33,212 nt of DNA, taken from assembly GCA_025964325.1 (NCBI GenBank), contig JAOPZA010000043.1:1-33212 (forward strand), given 5' to 3'. Positions 1-7,383 of this stretch are shown one piece after another. Source of the stretch: Conexibacter sp. Its GTDB lineage: Bacteria > Actinomycetota > Thermoleophilia > Solirubrobacterales > Solirubrobacteraceae. The notes below the pieces were generated by a model. That model saw only the letters and a list, made by a program, of their open reading frames with translations. It searched no databases and was not told where the DNA came from. Both the position numbers and the translations under genes were made by a program. How positions within the stretch are numbered: the first letter of the stretch is position 1; each line of letters opens with the position of its first letter.

Positions 1-428
1 CGGCGTCGCTGCTGCCGGCCTGTCGCACGGCCGACCTCGCGGGCGCCCTGCGCGGCCAGCAGGCCGGCGCCGGCCAGCGTTACGCGACGCTCGTGCTGCG
101 CAACCGCTCGACGCACAGCTGCCACACCTTCGGCTACGTCGGGCTGCAGCTGCGCGCGAAGAACGGCCGCAACCTGCCGACGCGCACGGAGCGCGATCGC
201 TCGCCGGCGCCCAAGCGGCTCGTGCTCGCGCCGGGAGCGCACGCCTTCGCGAAGCTCCAGTGGGGCGCGATCGCGGACGCGAACGAGCCGCAGCGCTATC
301 CCTGCGAGCCGACGGCGCGGCAGCTGCAGGTCACCCCGCCGGACCAGACGACCCGGCTGACGCTCAGCTGGAGCGGCGGTCCCGTCTGCTCGCGCGGCTG
401 GTTCCGCGTCGGAGCGCTCGCGCGCTGA
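1..428 (+). CDS. DUF4232-type protein, C-terminal part (5' end outside window)
   Basis: The frame is open from the first bases (first full codon at 3) to TGA at 426-428, so only the last 141 residues are visible. The visible part starts ASLLPACRTADLAGALRG and continues with a beta-rich pattern (RYATLVLRNRSTHSCHTFGYVGLQL). It later has a Cys in RYPCEPTARQLQV and one in GGPVCSRGWFRVG. This matches the C-terminal DUF4232 domain, an extracellular immunoglobulin-like fold of actinobacteria with paired cysteines and no known activity. The missing N-terminus would normally hold a signal peptide or lipobox. A perfect hairpin follows 11 bases after the stop. The family call rests on pattern recognition only. 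Confidence 0.7.
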   Translation, partial: ASLLPACRTADLAGALRGQQAGAGQRYATLVLRNRSTHSCHTFGYVGLQLRAKNGRNLPTRTERDRSPAPKRLVLAPGAHAFAKLQWGAIADANEPQRYPCEPTARQLQVTPPDQTTRLTLSWSGGPVCSRGWFRVGALAR

Positions 429-438
429 GCCGGAAACG

Positions 439-468
439 CAGACGGCCCGCCGAGAGGCGGGCCGTCTG
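439..468. terminator. Bidirectional intrinsic-type hairpin
   Basis: A perfect 13-bp stem (439-451 with 456-468) closes on a GAGA tetraloop. It lies between the stop of the DUF4232 gene (+) and the stop of the cold-shock gene (-), so it can end both convergent transcripts. There is no T-tract, which is usual for terminators in very GC-rich actinobacteria. Confidence 0.8.
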
Positions 469-506
469 GGACTGCAAGCTGCGGCGCGAGCCGCGTGCGA
501 CTGCGA

Positions 507-710
507 CTAGATCGTCTGCACGTTCGCGGCGTTCGGGCCCTTGGGGCCCTGCTCCGCGTCGTAGGAGACCTTCGCGCCCTCTGCGAGCGTCTTGAAGCCG
601 CTGCCGCCGATCGCGGAATGGTGGACGAAGAGATCCTTGCTCTCGTCGTCCGGCGTGATGAAGCCGAAGCCCTTGTCGTCGCTGAACCACTTCACGGTTC
701 CAGTTGCCAT
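507..710 (-). CDS. Cold-shock protein (CspA family)
   Basis: A 67-residue single cold-shock (OB-fold) domain. The protein starts [20 protein letters not shown] and carries both RNA-binding motifs, RNP1-like KGFGFI (residues 13-18) and RNP2-like DLFVHHSAI (26-34). It ends in [13 protein letters not shown]. Its length is the normal size for the family. Such proteins bind single-stranded nucleic acid and melt mRNA structure in the cytoplasm. The ATG is preceded by a strong Shine-Dalgarno (GGAGGAA, plus-strand positions 715-721). The gene stands alone, with about 175 bases between it and the next gene. This leaves room for a long 5' leader like those of other csp genes, but I saw no convincing promoter there. 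Paralogues are common, so no gene number is given. Confidence 0.95.
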   Translation of the reverse strand: MATGTVKWFSDDKGFGFITPDDESKDLFVHHSAIGGSGFKTLAEGAKVSYDAEQGPKGPNAANVQTI

Positions 711-874
711 CGTGTTCCTCCGGTGTTTGTGTGCGCTGCGAGTCGCGGAGGGTGCTAAGGCAACAACTGCGGACGCTGGGCACTGCGGTGATCGAGAGAG
801 TTCCCGATCCTTCGTGCAAGGATAGCGATGCGAGCGCAGCAGCGTTCGCATCGGTGGAGATCGCTGCACGCCGC

Positions 875-880
875 TATCGT
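875..880 (+). promoter_or_regulatory. Candidate -10 box of the VOC gene (leaderless)
   Basis: TATCGT ends 7 bases before the ATG at 888, the spacing expected when transcription starts at the A of the start codon. No good -35 hexamer is visible. Confidence 0.35.
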
Positions 881-887
881 GCGCGCC

Positions 888-1232
888 ATGCCCGACGCCC
901 GCCCGTCCCTGATCGAGTTCCCCGCCGACGACGAGGCGCGCGCACGCCGCTTCTGGAGCGGTCTGCTGGGCGCGCCGCTCGAGGCGCGCGGCGCCGGCGA
1001 GGGGGAGGGCTGGCAGACGCACGGCGGCGGCACCGAGATCGGCGTCCATCCGCGCGGCCGCGGACCCGGCGACTCGTTCTCGCTGCCCTACTTCGCCGTC
1101 GAGGACCTCGCCGCCGCGCTCGAGCGGGTCGGCGAGCTGGGCGGCAGCGTGGTCCATCCGGGCAGCGCGTTCGCCGTTTGCAGAGACTCCGAGGGCAGCC
1201 CCTTCGGGCTCGCGGCGCCCGGCGCGGTCTAG
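888..1232 (+). CDS. VOC (glyoxalase/bleomycin-resistance fold) family protein
   Basis: A 114-residue single VOC domain. The N-terminal half reads [26 protein letters not shown], the typical beta-alpha entry of this fold. The later part has [26 protein letters not shown] and ends with [15 protein letters not shown], where D-x-x-G-x-x-F-G-L is the usual C-terminal VOC signature. Members are dioxygenases, isomerases or binding proteins, and the substrate cannot be told from sequence. An in-frame ATG at 828 would add 20 atypical residues, so I prefer 888. That start has no Shine-Dalgarno, but TATCGT (875-880) lies 7 bases before it, which fits a leaderless mRNA. The gene is divergent from csp and single. 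Confidence 0.8.
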   Translation: MPDARPSLIEFPADDEARARRFWSGLLGAPLEARGAGEGEGWQTHGGGTEIGVHPRGRGPGDSFSLPYFAVEDLAAALERVGELGGSVVHPGSAFAVCRDSEGSPFGLAAPGAV

Positions 1233-1321
1233 CGCCGCGCCCTCCCGCCACCGAGCGGCGCCGCAGCCGGCGAGCGGCGCGCTCAGCCGCCGACCGGCGC
1301 GTCAGCCGACTCGTTCCTGGC

Positions 1322-2260
1322 ATGCCGACCGCCGCGTGTGCGAACCTTCCGCGCGCTGTGGCCGACCGAGCTGACCTCGAGTTCACCTATTCGCTGATCG
1401 ACCGCATCCTGCGGTTGAGCCTCGGCGAGCTCGCCGACTTCAGCGGCGCGAAGTTCGACGGCGACTTCTCGCTCACGCTCGAGCAGGCACAGCGGCGCAA
1501 GCATGAGTACGTCGCCGAGCAGATCGGGATCGAGGCCGGCCGGCGCGTGCTCGATCTCGGCTGCGGTTGGGGGCCGCTCCTGAACTACATCCGCGAGCGC
1601 GGCGCCGCGGGCGTCGGCGTGACGCTCTCCTCCGCACAGGCGGCCGCCTGCCGCCGCCACGGCCTCGACGTTCGCATCGAGGATGCGCGCGCGATCCGCC
1701 AGCAGCAGTTCGGCAGCTTCGACGCGGTCGCCAGCCTCGGCGCCTTCGAGCACTTCTGCTCGCCGCAGGACTACTACGCCGGACGCCAGGAGGAGATCTA
1801 CCGCGACCTCTTCGCGAACATCCGCGGGCTGCTGCCGCCCGGCGGCCGCCTCTATCTGCAGACGATGTCGTTCGGCCGCAACATGATCCCCTTCGAGCAG
1901 GTCGGCATCGACGCGCCCCGCGAGTCCGATGCCTGGTATCTCGCGCTCATGATGCACCAGTTTCCCGGCTCCTGGCTGCCGGACGGCGGCGAGCAGATCG
2001 CCGCGTGCGCGGCGCCGCATTTCCGTCTCGTCTCCGACGTCAGCGGCCGGCTCGACTACATCGAGACGATCAAGCGGTGGCGCGCGCGCTTCGCGGAGCC
2101 GAGCTGGCGCAAGACGCTGGTGAAGGCGCGGCTGGTCCCGAAGTACCTCACCAGCCGTGACTTCCGGCTCGCTTTCACCTCGGGCGTCAGCGCCAACAGC
2201 GTGTGCTTCGAGCGCGAGCTGATGGACCACCACCGGATGGTCTTGGAAGCGCAGCCGTAG
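1322..2260 (+). CDS. SAM-dependent methyltransferase, cyclopropane-fatty-acid-synthase type
   Basis: A 312-residue class I methyltransferase. Residues 20-70 (FTYSLIDRILRLSLGELADF, then SLTLEQAQRRKHEYVAEQI) resemble the entry region of cyclopropane/mycolic-acid synthases. SAM motif I is VLDLGCGWGPLL (76-87). SLGAFEHF (about 140-147) is the motif IV area, followed by LLPPGGRLYLQTM. It probably methylates or cyclopropanates lipid acyl chains or a related small molecule, and the substrate is unknown. The protein is shorter than classical CFA synthase (about 380 residues) and lacks its N-terminal extension, as many actinobacterial paralogues do. The ATG at 1322 gives the conserved start, with no clear Shine-Dalgarno. 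The next gene follows after 56 bases on the same strand. Confidence 0.85.
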   Translation: MPTAACANLPRAVADRADLEFTYSLIDRILRLSLGELADFSGAKFDGDFSLTLEQAQRRKHEYVAEQIGIEAGRRVLDLGCGWGPLLNYIRERGAAGVGVTLSSAQAAACRRHGLDVRIEDARAIRQQQFGSFDAVASLGAFEHFCSPQDYYAGRQEEIYRDLFANIRGLLPPGGRLYLQTMSFGRNMIPFEQVGIDAPRESDAWYLALMMHQFPGSWLPDGGEQIAACAAPHFRLVSDVSGRLDYIETIKRWRARFAEPSWRKTLVKARLVPKYLTSRDFRLAFTSGVSANSVCFERELMDHHRMVLEAQP

Positions 2261-2316
2261 GGAGCTTTGGCGAGGTTCGGCGCGCGTGGCGAATGGGCAC
2301 ACGCGGGATACCGAAG

Positions 2317-2706
2317 ATGGAAACCGAGCCCCTACCGCGCGAGCTGCTCAGCGGCGGTCGCCTGAACGCCGCGATCACCCGCGCAGTCGTTCGCAGCCAC
2401 AGCGAGCACGCCGGTCGCGGCCCGACGAAGGCGAGCGCCTTCTTCCACGACAACGTGATCGTCGTGATGCTGGAGCAGACGATGACGCGCAGCGAGCAGA
2501 GCCTCGCCGCCGCCGGCCGGCTCGACGCCGTGCACGACGTGCGTACGGAGCTGCAGCGCGTGATGGGCGCCGACCTGGTGGCGGCGATCGAGACGCTGAC
2601 GGGATGCATCGTGGCCGCGTTCATGAGCGACAACACCGTCGCGCCCGACCTCGCGGTCGAGCTGTTCGTGCTCGACCGGCCGGTACCGGTGACCCGCGGC
2701 GACTGA
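2317..2706 (+). CDS. MpsC-family protein (DUF2294)
   Basis: A 129-residue protein with the family pattern throughout: SGGRLNAAITRAVVRSHSEH, then GRGPTKASAFFHDNVIVVML, EQTMTRSEQSLAA, and near the C-terminus DLVAAIETLTGCIVAAFMSDN followed by PDLAVELFVLD. The family is annotated as 'Na+-translocating membrane potential-generating system MpsC', but the soluble DUF2294 proteins have no settled biochemical role. The ATG at 2317 starts close to the conserved region, and an in-frame ATG at 2293 would add eight residues. It probably shares a transcript with the methyltransferase, since the gap is only 56 bases. The family call is firm and the function is open. Confidence 0.85.
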   Translation: METEPLPRELLSGGRLNAAITRAVVRSHSEHAGRGPTKASAFFHDNVIVVMLEQTMTRSEQSLAAAGRLDAVHDVRTELQRVMGADLVAAIETLTGCIVAAFMSDNTVAPDLAVELFVLDRPVPVTRGD

Positions 2707-2904
2707 GCCCCCGGTCGCGGCGGGGTTGCTTTCCACCCAGCGTCGTTGTCACGGTGACTGAGCTCTGGTTGCATCGGATGCGGCCCCGGCACAGCTCGCT
2801 GTGCGCAGGCTGAACTCACAGGCGGGGACGGGGCCGGCTTCAACGCGAGCCGGCACGGACCGCTGGTTCCCGATCGATCGACCGATGTCGGAAGGGAGTC
2901 GCCC

Positions 2905-3759
2905 GTGGCTGTCTCTACTCCTCGAGAGCCGTTCCACCGACCGTCGCGCCGGGCGTCGCATGCTCGCAAGCGGCCTTCGGAGCACGAGCTCGTGCTGGCC
3001 GCCAAGGAGGGAGCGCCGGGCGCGAGCAGGCAGCTGCTCGACGCGTTCACGCCGCTGATCGCCTCGGTCGCGCGGACCTACCGCGGCTCCGCCGCCGTCG
3101 ACCGCCGCGAGTTGATGCAGGAGGGCTGCGCCGGCCTGTTGACCGCGCTGCGCCGCTACGACCCCGACCGCGGCACGCCCTTCTGGGCCTACGCCTCCTG
3201 GTGGGTGCGCCAAGCGATGCAGCAGCTCGTCGCCGAGCTGACGCAGCCGGTCGTGCTGTCGGATCGCGCACTGCGCCAACTCGCGCACGTGCGCTCGGAG
3301 CGGCGCGCCTACGCCAACGCGCACGGCGCCTGGCCGACGACGAAGCAGCTGGCGTCCGCGACCGACCTGCCGCTCGTGCAGGTCGAGCACCTGCTGGTCG
3401 TCGAGCGCGCACCGCGGGCGCTCGACGAGCCGCGCGACGGCAGCGAGGCGCCGGTCCGCGAGCTGGGCGAGACGCTGACGGATCCGGCCGCCGAGGAGGA
3501 GTACGACCGCGTGCTGACGCGCATCGAGACGGACCGCATGCTGACGCTGCTGGCCGGGGCCGACGCTCGCGGGCGAGCGATCATCCGGGCGCACTACGGC
3601 CTCGACGGACCCGAGCAGACGCTGCGTCAGATCGCCGGCGGACTCGGGATCAGCGCCGAGCGGGTGCGCCAGCTCGAGCAGCAGGTGCTGGAGGAGCTGC
3701 GGGTCGCGGCGGAGACGACGGAGGAGCCGCCGAGCCCGGTCCCGCGTCGCGATGCCTAG
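2905..3759 (+). CDS. Sigma-70 family RNA polymerase sigma factor (regions 2-3-4)
   Basis: A 284-residue sigma factor with three globular regions and no region 1.1. Region 2 is around residues 66-108, with ELMQEGCAGLLTALRRYDPD and the -10 melting segment TPFWAYASWWVRQAM. Region 3 spans roughly 120-175. Region 4 ends with the helix-turn-helix LRQIAGGLGISAERVRQLEQ. The size and three-region layout fit a group 2/3 alternative sigma rather than an ECF factor. GTG at 2905 is the start, with GAAGGGAG (2891-2898) at good distance. No anti-sigma gene is adjacent on its strand. Its stop shares the palindrome CTAG (3756-3759) with the stop of the convergent anti-sigma gene. The promoters it serves cannot be inferred. 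Confidence 0.9.
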   Translation: MAVSTPREPFHRPSRRASHARKRPSEHELVLAAKEGAPGASRQLLDAFTPLIASVARTYRGSAAVDRRELMQEGCAGLLTALRRYDPDRGTPFWAYASWWVRQAMQQLVAELTQPVVLSDRALRQLAHVRSERRAYANAHGAWPTTKQLASATDLPLVQVEHLLVVERAPRALDEPRDGSEAPVRELGETLTDPAAEEEYDRVLTRIETDRMLTLLAGADARGRAIIRAHYGLDGPEQTLRQIAGGLGISAERVRQLEQQVLEELRVAAETTEEPPSPVPRRDA

Positions 3760-4475
3760 GTGACGTTCGCCTGCGCCAGCGGCGCCGAGGTCGGCCGCGG
3801 GCTGCCGCCCGCCGGCTCGCGCGTCACCAGCAGCTGGTCGCCCGGGTGGAGCGGCTGCGGCACGCCGACCGTCGCCGTGCCGTCGCGCGCGAGCACGAAC
3901 ACGCCGCCGGACGTGACGCCGTCGCGAGGGCGACGGACCCATACCTGGTACACGGCGTTCGACGGCAGCGACGGCATGCGCTCGACGTTCAGCCGCCACG
4001 CGCCGCCGTCGCGCACGAGCGTCGCGCCAACGGGGGCATTGGCCGTCGCCCGCACGGGCACGGTCGGGTCGTGGGCGCCGCCGCCGCCGCCCCGCAGCGC
4101 GAAGCCGGCGAAGAAGGCGACCGCCAGCGTCGCGGCGAGCCCGGCGATCGGCGCGGGGCGCCAGAACCACGCGCGCCAGCGGGCCAGCTCGCGCGACGGG
4201 CGCGGCGCGGGGGAGGCGGGCAGGGGCGCCTGGGACTGCGCCGCCTCCGCGTCGACGACGTCCATGATGCTGCGGCGCAGGGATGCGGGCGGCTCGCGTC
4301 GCTCGACCGACAGCGGCAGCAGCTCGACGGCCGGCGCGAGCCGGTGCAGCTCGGCGCGGCAGCGGTCGCAGTGCACGAGGTGACCCTCGAAGGCGGCGGC
4401 CTCGTGCGGATCGAGCGCGCCGAGCGCGAACGCGGCCAGCTCGTCGTCCCAGGGCTGGTGGTCGGAGTCGCTCAC
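3756..4475 (-). CDS. Anti-sigma factor, RskA family, zinc-binding
   Basis: A 239-residue membrane anti-sigma factor. The cytoplasmic N-terminus begins with DELAAFALGALDPHEAAAFE and a ZAS motif H32-x3-C36-x2-C39 that would bind zinc and clamp the sigma factor. One transmembrane helix (about 108-127, APIAGLAATLAVAFFAGFAL) leads to an extracellular RskA domain, with segments such as NAVYQVWVRRPRDG and GGVFVLARDGTATVGV. By family knowledge, release occurs by regulated intramembrane proteolysis or redox change. The start is GTG at 4475. It overlaps the TGA of the upstream sigma gene as GTGA (4472-4475), so the two are translationally coupled and made in linked amounts. It must act on that sigma factor. 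Confidence 0.92.
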   Translation of the reverse strand: MSDSDHQPWDDELAAFALGALDPHEAAAFEGHLVHCDRCRAELHRLAPAVELLPLSVERREPPASLRRSIMDVVDAEAAQSQAPLPASPAPRPSRELARWRAWFWRPAPIAGLAATLAVAFFAGFALRGGGGGAHDPTVPVRATANAPVGATLVRDGGAWRLNVERMPSLPSNAVYQVWVRRPRDGVTSGGVFVLARDGTATVGVPQPLHPGDQLLVTREPAGGSPRPTSAPLAQANVT

Positions 4476-5056
4476 GAGATCACTTCGTCGATGTTCGCGC
4501 GCAGCTTCTCGAGACCGAGTCGCATGCGCCCCTTGATGGTGCCAAGCGGGACGCCGAGCAGGCCAGCGATCTCGCGGTGGGTGAAGCCACTGAAGTAGGC
4601 GAGGGCGAGGACGTGCGCCTGGTCGCGGGGGAGCTCCTGCAGCGCGCCGCGCACGACGCGGGCGTCCTCGCGTCGCAGCGCTTCGACGTCGGTGCGCCCG
4701 GGCGCGGCCTGCGCCTCCATCGCGCCGTCGTCATCGAAGTCGAGCGGGGCGCGCGACGACGCCCGGCGGAGCGCGTCGATCGCGCGGTTGCGGACGATCG
4801 CGAGCACCCACGAGCGGACGCTGCCGCGTGCCGGGCTGTAGCCGCCGCTGGCGCGCCAGAGCGAGACGAACGCCTCCTGCGTCACGTCCTCGGCGACCTG
4901 GCGATCTCCCATGATCCGATGCGCGAGCGAGTAGGCGGGGCCGCTGTGGCGGTCGTAGAGGACCTCGAGCGCTCGAGGATCGTGCGCGCAGACGAGCTCC
5001 ATCAGCTCCTCGTCGGCGAGGCGGTCGACGCTGCGGCGCCTCACCTCGTCGTCCAT
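4472..5056 (-). CDS. ECF sigma factor, SigK-like
   Basis: A 194-residue two-domain sigma factor. Region 2 covers residues 30-100 (ALEVLYDRHSGPAYSLAHRI, then DVTQEAFVSLWR and SWVLAIVRNRAIDALRR). Region 4 covers about 140-190 (LPRDQAHVLALAYFSGFTHR, then EIAGLLGVPLGTIKGRMR). This is the SigK/ECF19 pattern, which pairs with RskA anti-sigma factors, as here. The frame stays open far upstream, and I chose ATG at 5056 because MDDEV leads into the conserved region. No strong Shine-Dalgarno precedes it. The promoter region holds one arm of a mirrored motif shared with the divergent ferritin-like gene, suggesting the factor transcribes both its own operon and that gene. Confidence 0.9.
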   Translation of the reverse strand: MDDEVRRRSVDRLADEELMELVCAHDPRALEVLYDRHSGPAYSLAHRIMGDRQVAEDVTQEAFVSLWRASGGYSPARGSVRSWVLAIVRNRAIDALRRASSRAPLDFDDDGAMEAQAAPGRTDVEALRREDARVVRGALQELPRDQAHVLALAYFSGFTHREIAGLLGVPLGTIKGRMRLGLEKLRANIDEVIS

Positions 5057-5082
5057 CTCGCGAGCGTACCCATCGATCGCTC

Positions 5083-5118
5083 TTCGCAGGCGGTCGGCGA
5101 ATGGATCAATCGAGCCGC
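5083..5118 (-). promoter_or_regulatory. Promoter-like arm A, upstream of the sigK-like operon
   Basis: Read on the minus strand this arm contains GCGGCTCG, then 2 bases, TGATCCAT, 4 bases, CGACCG, 2 bases and TGCGAA. The last block lies 26 bases before the sigma start codon. The same blocks in the same order occur on the plus strand at 5146-5180. It is probably the autoregulated ECF promoter or a twin operator. The blocks are visible and the role is inference. Confidence 0.55.
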
Positions 5119-5145
5119 GCCGGCGCGGCCGGACGCGAGCTCGCG

Positions 5146-5180
5146 GCGGCTCGGTGATCCATCGCGCGACCGGGTGCGAA
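5146..5180 (+). promoter_or_regulatory. Promoter-like arm B, upstream of the ferritin-like gene
   Basis: A plus-strand copy of arm A: GCGGCTCG, 1 base, TGATCCAT, 4 bases, CGACCG, 2 bases, TGCGAA. From TGATCCAT onward the spacing is identical. TGCGAA ends 38 bases before the ferritin-like ATG, leaving space for the AAGGAG ribosome site. Confidence 0.55.
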
Positions 5181-5218
5181 AGGAGCAGGCGAGCGTTCCC
5201 CACGGAAGGAGACACACC

Positions 5219-5908
5219 ATGCCGCATGCACTCACGGACCTCATCTCGATCGAGACGCTCGATCGCGACGGCGCGCTGCGCGAGACGGCCCACGCCGTCG
5301 AGGGCGACACGCGCGCAGGCCTGTTCCGCAAGGCCGGCATCGCCGGCGGCTCGCTGCTCGCCGGCGGCGTGCTGATGGGCGGGCTGCCGGCCCTCGCGTC
5401 GGCCGCGCCGTCGAAGAAGCAGGACGTCGCGATCCTCAACTACGCCCTCACGCTCGAGTACCTCGAGGCCGCGTTCTACCGGCAGGCCGTCCAGCAGGGC
5501 AGGTTCAAGGGCGAGGTCGGCAGCTTCGCGAAGCTCGTGCACGCGCACGAGGAGGCGCACGTGCGGGCGATCAAGGGCGTCCTCGGCCGGGCCGCTGTCG
5601 CGTCGCCGAAGTTCGACTTCGCCGACACGACGGCGAACGCGGCGAAGTTCAAGGCGACCTCGTTCGCGCTCGAGAACGCCGGCGTCGCCGCCTACTCGGG
5701 CCAGGCGACGAACATCAAGCAGACGGCCGTCGTCAGAGCCGCCGTCTCGATCCTCACGATCGAGGCGCGTCACGCCGCCGCGATCGCGGTGCTGCTCGGC
5801 CACGTCACGGGCAAGAGCGGCATCACGCCGAACGGCGCCTTCGACGTCGCGAGCGACATGAAGACGATCCTCGGCGCCGTCAGAGCCACGGGCTTCATCA
5901 CCGGCTGA
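5219..5908 (+). CDS. Exported ferritin-like domain protein
   Basis: A 229-residue protein with a leader of about 32 residues, then a signal-like segment (TRAGLFRKAGIAGG, LLAGGVLMGGLPALASAAP) that may be Tat-type, although the twin-arginine is imperfect. The mature part is a four-helix ferritin-like fold (Ferritin_2 type): ALTLEYLEAAFYRQAV (helix 1, Glu ligand), VHAHEEAHVRAI (helix 2, E-x-x-H), and TIEARHAAAIAVLLG (last helix, E-x-x-H). These Glu/His pairs are the expected di-metal ligands. Family members may store or oxidise iron or protect against peroxide, but the activity is unproven. The ATG has a strong Shine-Dalgarno (GGAAGGAG at about 5204-5211). The gene is divergent from the sigK-like/rskA operon and shares a mirrored promoter motif with it, so it is a likely regulon member. 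Confidence 0.85.
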   Translation: MPHALTDLISIETLDRDGALRETAHAVEGDTRAGLFRKAGIAGGSLLAGGVLMGGLPALASAAPSKKQDVAILNYALTLEYLEAAFYRQAVQQGRFKGEVGSFAKLVHAHEEAHVRAIKGVLGRAAVASPKFDFADTTANAAKFKATSFALENAGVAAYSGQATNIKQTAVVRAAVSILTIEARHAAAIAVLLGHVTGKSGITPNGAFDVASDMKTILGAVRATGFITG

Positions 5909-6024
5909 CCGAGCCGGCGAGGAGCGCCGGAACGGGGTCGATCGCACGGAGGCGATCGGCCCGGTTGCGGTCCTCGCCGCGCATCCGCCGCGCAGCCGCC
6001 GCACAGCCGCCGCGCATCCGCCGC

Positions 6025-6429
6025 TCAGGTGCCGATCGAGGAGCCGGCGAAGAAGAAGAACCAGGCCTCGAACGCGATCGCCGCCAGCACGACGGAGCCG
6101 ATCACGACCCCGTCGACGGCGCGCAGCGTCTCGCCGTCGTGCAGCCGTCCCGCGCGCATGCTCTTGAGCCACGGCAGCTGCTCGCGCGCGCCGCGTCTGC
6201 GCCCGCTCACACGGTCGTAGGCGCTCTCGAGGCGGGCGACGAGTCGCACCAGCACGATCGACGTCGCCAGCAGCGTGATCGCGACGATCGCAAAGGCCCC
6301 CATCGTGGGCGGCCCGTGCTGCTGGAAGCGCGAGCCGACCCAGACGGCGAGCAGCGGCGAGCCGGTCCAGATGTTCATCGTCAGGATCGCGATCGCCGCC
6401 AGCAGCGCCGTCCGCTTCACGCGCGTCAT
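6025..6429 (-). CDS. Small membrane protein of unknown function
   Basis: A 134-residue protein with three likely transmembrane helices. The first is near the N-terminus (ALLAAIAILTMNIWTGSPLL), the second at about 42-64 (PTMGAFAIVAITLLATSIVL), and the third near the C-terminus (VVIGSVVLAAIAFEAWFFFF). A basic cytoplasmic loop (SGRRRGAREQLPWLKSMRAG) lies between helices two and three. I do not recognise a family. The ATG at 6429 has no Shine-Dalgarno but has the best promoter in the window just upstream, placed for leaderless translation. It lies downstream of the aldo/keto reductase on the same strand (62-base gap) but seems to have its own promoter. Confidence 0.75.
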   Translation of the reverse strand: MTRVKRTALLAAIAILTMNIWTGSPLLAVWVGSRFQQHGPPTMGAFAIVAITLLATSIVLVRLVARLESAYDRVSGRRRGAREQLPWLKSMRAGRLHDGETLRAVDGVVIGSVVLAAIAFEAWFFFFAGSSIGT

Positions 6430-6435
6430 GTTCAG

Positions 6436-6464
6436 ACCGTAGGACCGCGCCCGGCCGCTGTCCA
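6436..6464 (-). promoter_or_regulatory. Housekeeping-type promoter, leaderless
   Basis: On the minus strand TGGACA (-35, 5 of 6 to consensus) is followed by a 17-base spacer, TACGGT (-10), 6 bases and then the ATG at 6429. The spacing puts the transcription start at or next to the start codon. Confidence 0.6.
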
Positions 6465-6491
6465 GTCGCGACCCGCGCCGGGCGCCCTGCG

Positions 6492-7349
6492 CTACGCCGC
6501 CGCGTCGAGCTGCGCGACCTCGGCATCGGTCAGCCGCAGCTCGGCGGCCGCGACGTTCTCCTCGAGGTGGGCGACCGAGCTCGTGCCCGGGATCGGCAGC
6601 ATCACCGGGCTGCGCTGCAGCAGCCATGCGAGCGCGACCTGACCCGGCGTCGCGTCGTGCGCGGCCGCGATCTGCGCGACGACGCCGCCCGGCTGCGCGA
6701 GGTCGCCGGAGGCGATCGGCGCCCACGGGATGAAGCCGATGCCGTGCTGCTCGCAGTAGTCGAGCACGTCCTCCGAGTGGCGGTCGATCAGGTTGAATCT
6801 GTTCTGCACCGTCGCGACGGTGAAGACCTCCTGCGCGGCCTCGATCTGCTCGAGCGTCACCTCGGAGAGTCCGAGGTGACGTACCTTGCCCTCGTCCTGG
6901 AACGCCTTCAGCTCGGCGAACTGCTCCTCGCGCGGCACCTTCGCGTCGATGCGGTGGAGCTGGAACAGGTCGATCGTCTCGAGCTCGAGCCGCCGCAGGC
7001 TCAGCTCCACGCACTGACGCAGGTACTCGGGGCGGCCGACCGGCGCCCAGCGGCCCGGTCCCTGGCGCGTGAGGCCCGCCTTCGTCGCGACGCTCACGCC
7101 CCGATAGGGGTGCAGCGCCTCGTGGATCAGGTCCTCCGAGATCTCGGGCCCGTAGGAGTCGGCCGTGTCGATGAAGTCGACGGCCAGGTCGGGCAGGCGC
7201 CGGAGGACCCGCAGGACCTCGTCGCGATCCCGCGGCGGACCCCAGATGCCCTCGCCGACGATGCGCATGGCGCCGAAGCCCAGGCGCGTCACCTCGAGGT
7301 CGCCGCCGATCGCGAACGTTCCGGATGGAGTTGCGGAAGGAGTCGCCAT
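6492..7349 (-). CDS. Aldo/keto reductase
   Basis: A 285-residue (beta/alpha)8 oxidoreductase of normal family length. The catalytic tetrad is visible: D61 and Y66 in [11 protein letters not shown]90 in VATKAG, and H132 in LFQLHRID. The NADPH-binding end is [20 protein letters not shown] near the C-terminus. [20 protein letters not shown] followed by RFNLIDR is the usual barrel segment. It reduces aldehydes or ketones with NADPH, and the physiological substrate is not predictable. The ATG at 7349 has no Shine-Dalgarno, but TAGGTT lies 7 bases upstream, a possible leaderless start. It follows the F420-type reductase gene on the same strand with a 34-base gap, so it may also be co-transcribed with it. 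Confidence 0.93.
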   Translation of the reverse strand: MATPSATPSGTFAIGGDLEVTRLGFGAMRIVGEGIWGPPRDRDEVLRVLRRLPDLAVDFIDTADSYGPEISEDLIHEALHPYRGVSVATKAGLTRQGPGRWAPVGRPEYLRQCVELSLRRLELETIDLFQLHRIDAKVPREEQFAELKAFQDEGKVRHLGLSEVTLEQIEAAQEVFTVATVQNRFNLIDRHSEDVLDYCEQHGIGFIPWAPIASGDLAQPGGVVAQIAAAHDATPGQVALAWLLQRSPVMLPIPGTSSVAHLEENVAAAELRLTDAEVAQLDAAA

Positions 7350-7356
7350 GACTACG

Positions 7357-7362
7357 AACCTA
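7357..7362 (-). promoter_or_regulatory. Candidate -10 box of the aldo/keto reductase gene
   Basis: Minus-strand TAGGTT lies 7 bases before the ATG at 7349. There is no convincing -35, and read-through from the upstream gene is the alternative. Confidence 0.3.
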
Positions 7363-7383
7363 GCTTCCCGTGTTCGCCGAGCA

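Noticed and set aside
535-549. Inverted repeat GGGCCCTTGGGGCCC inside the cold-shock gene
   Set aside because: It is fully explained by the codons for the conserved G-P-K-G-P.
5146-5180. Assignment of the mirrored motif to the Mycobacterium SigK consensus (CCATCC / CCGAAT)
   Set aside because: CCAT and CGAA are present, but the distance between them is several bases shorter than in the mycobacterial promoters, so only a SigK-like sigma promoter in general is proposed.
5985-6027. Degenerate tandem CGCAGCCGC-like repeats between the ferritin-like and membrane protein genes
   Set aside because: They are short, imperfect, low-complexity sequence with no spacers, so neither CRISPR nor a recognisable element.
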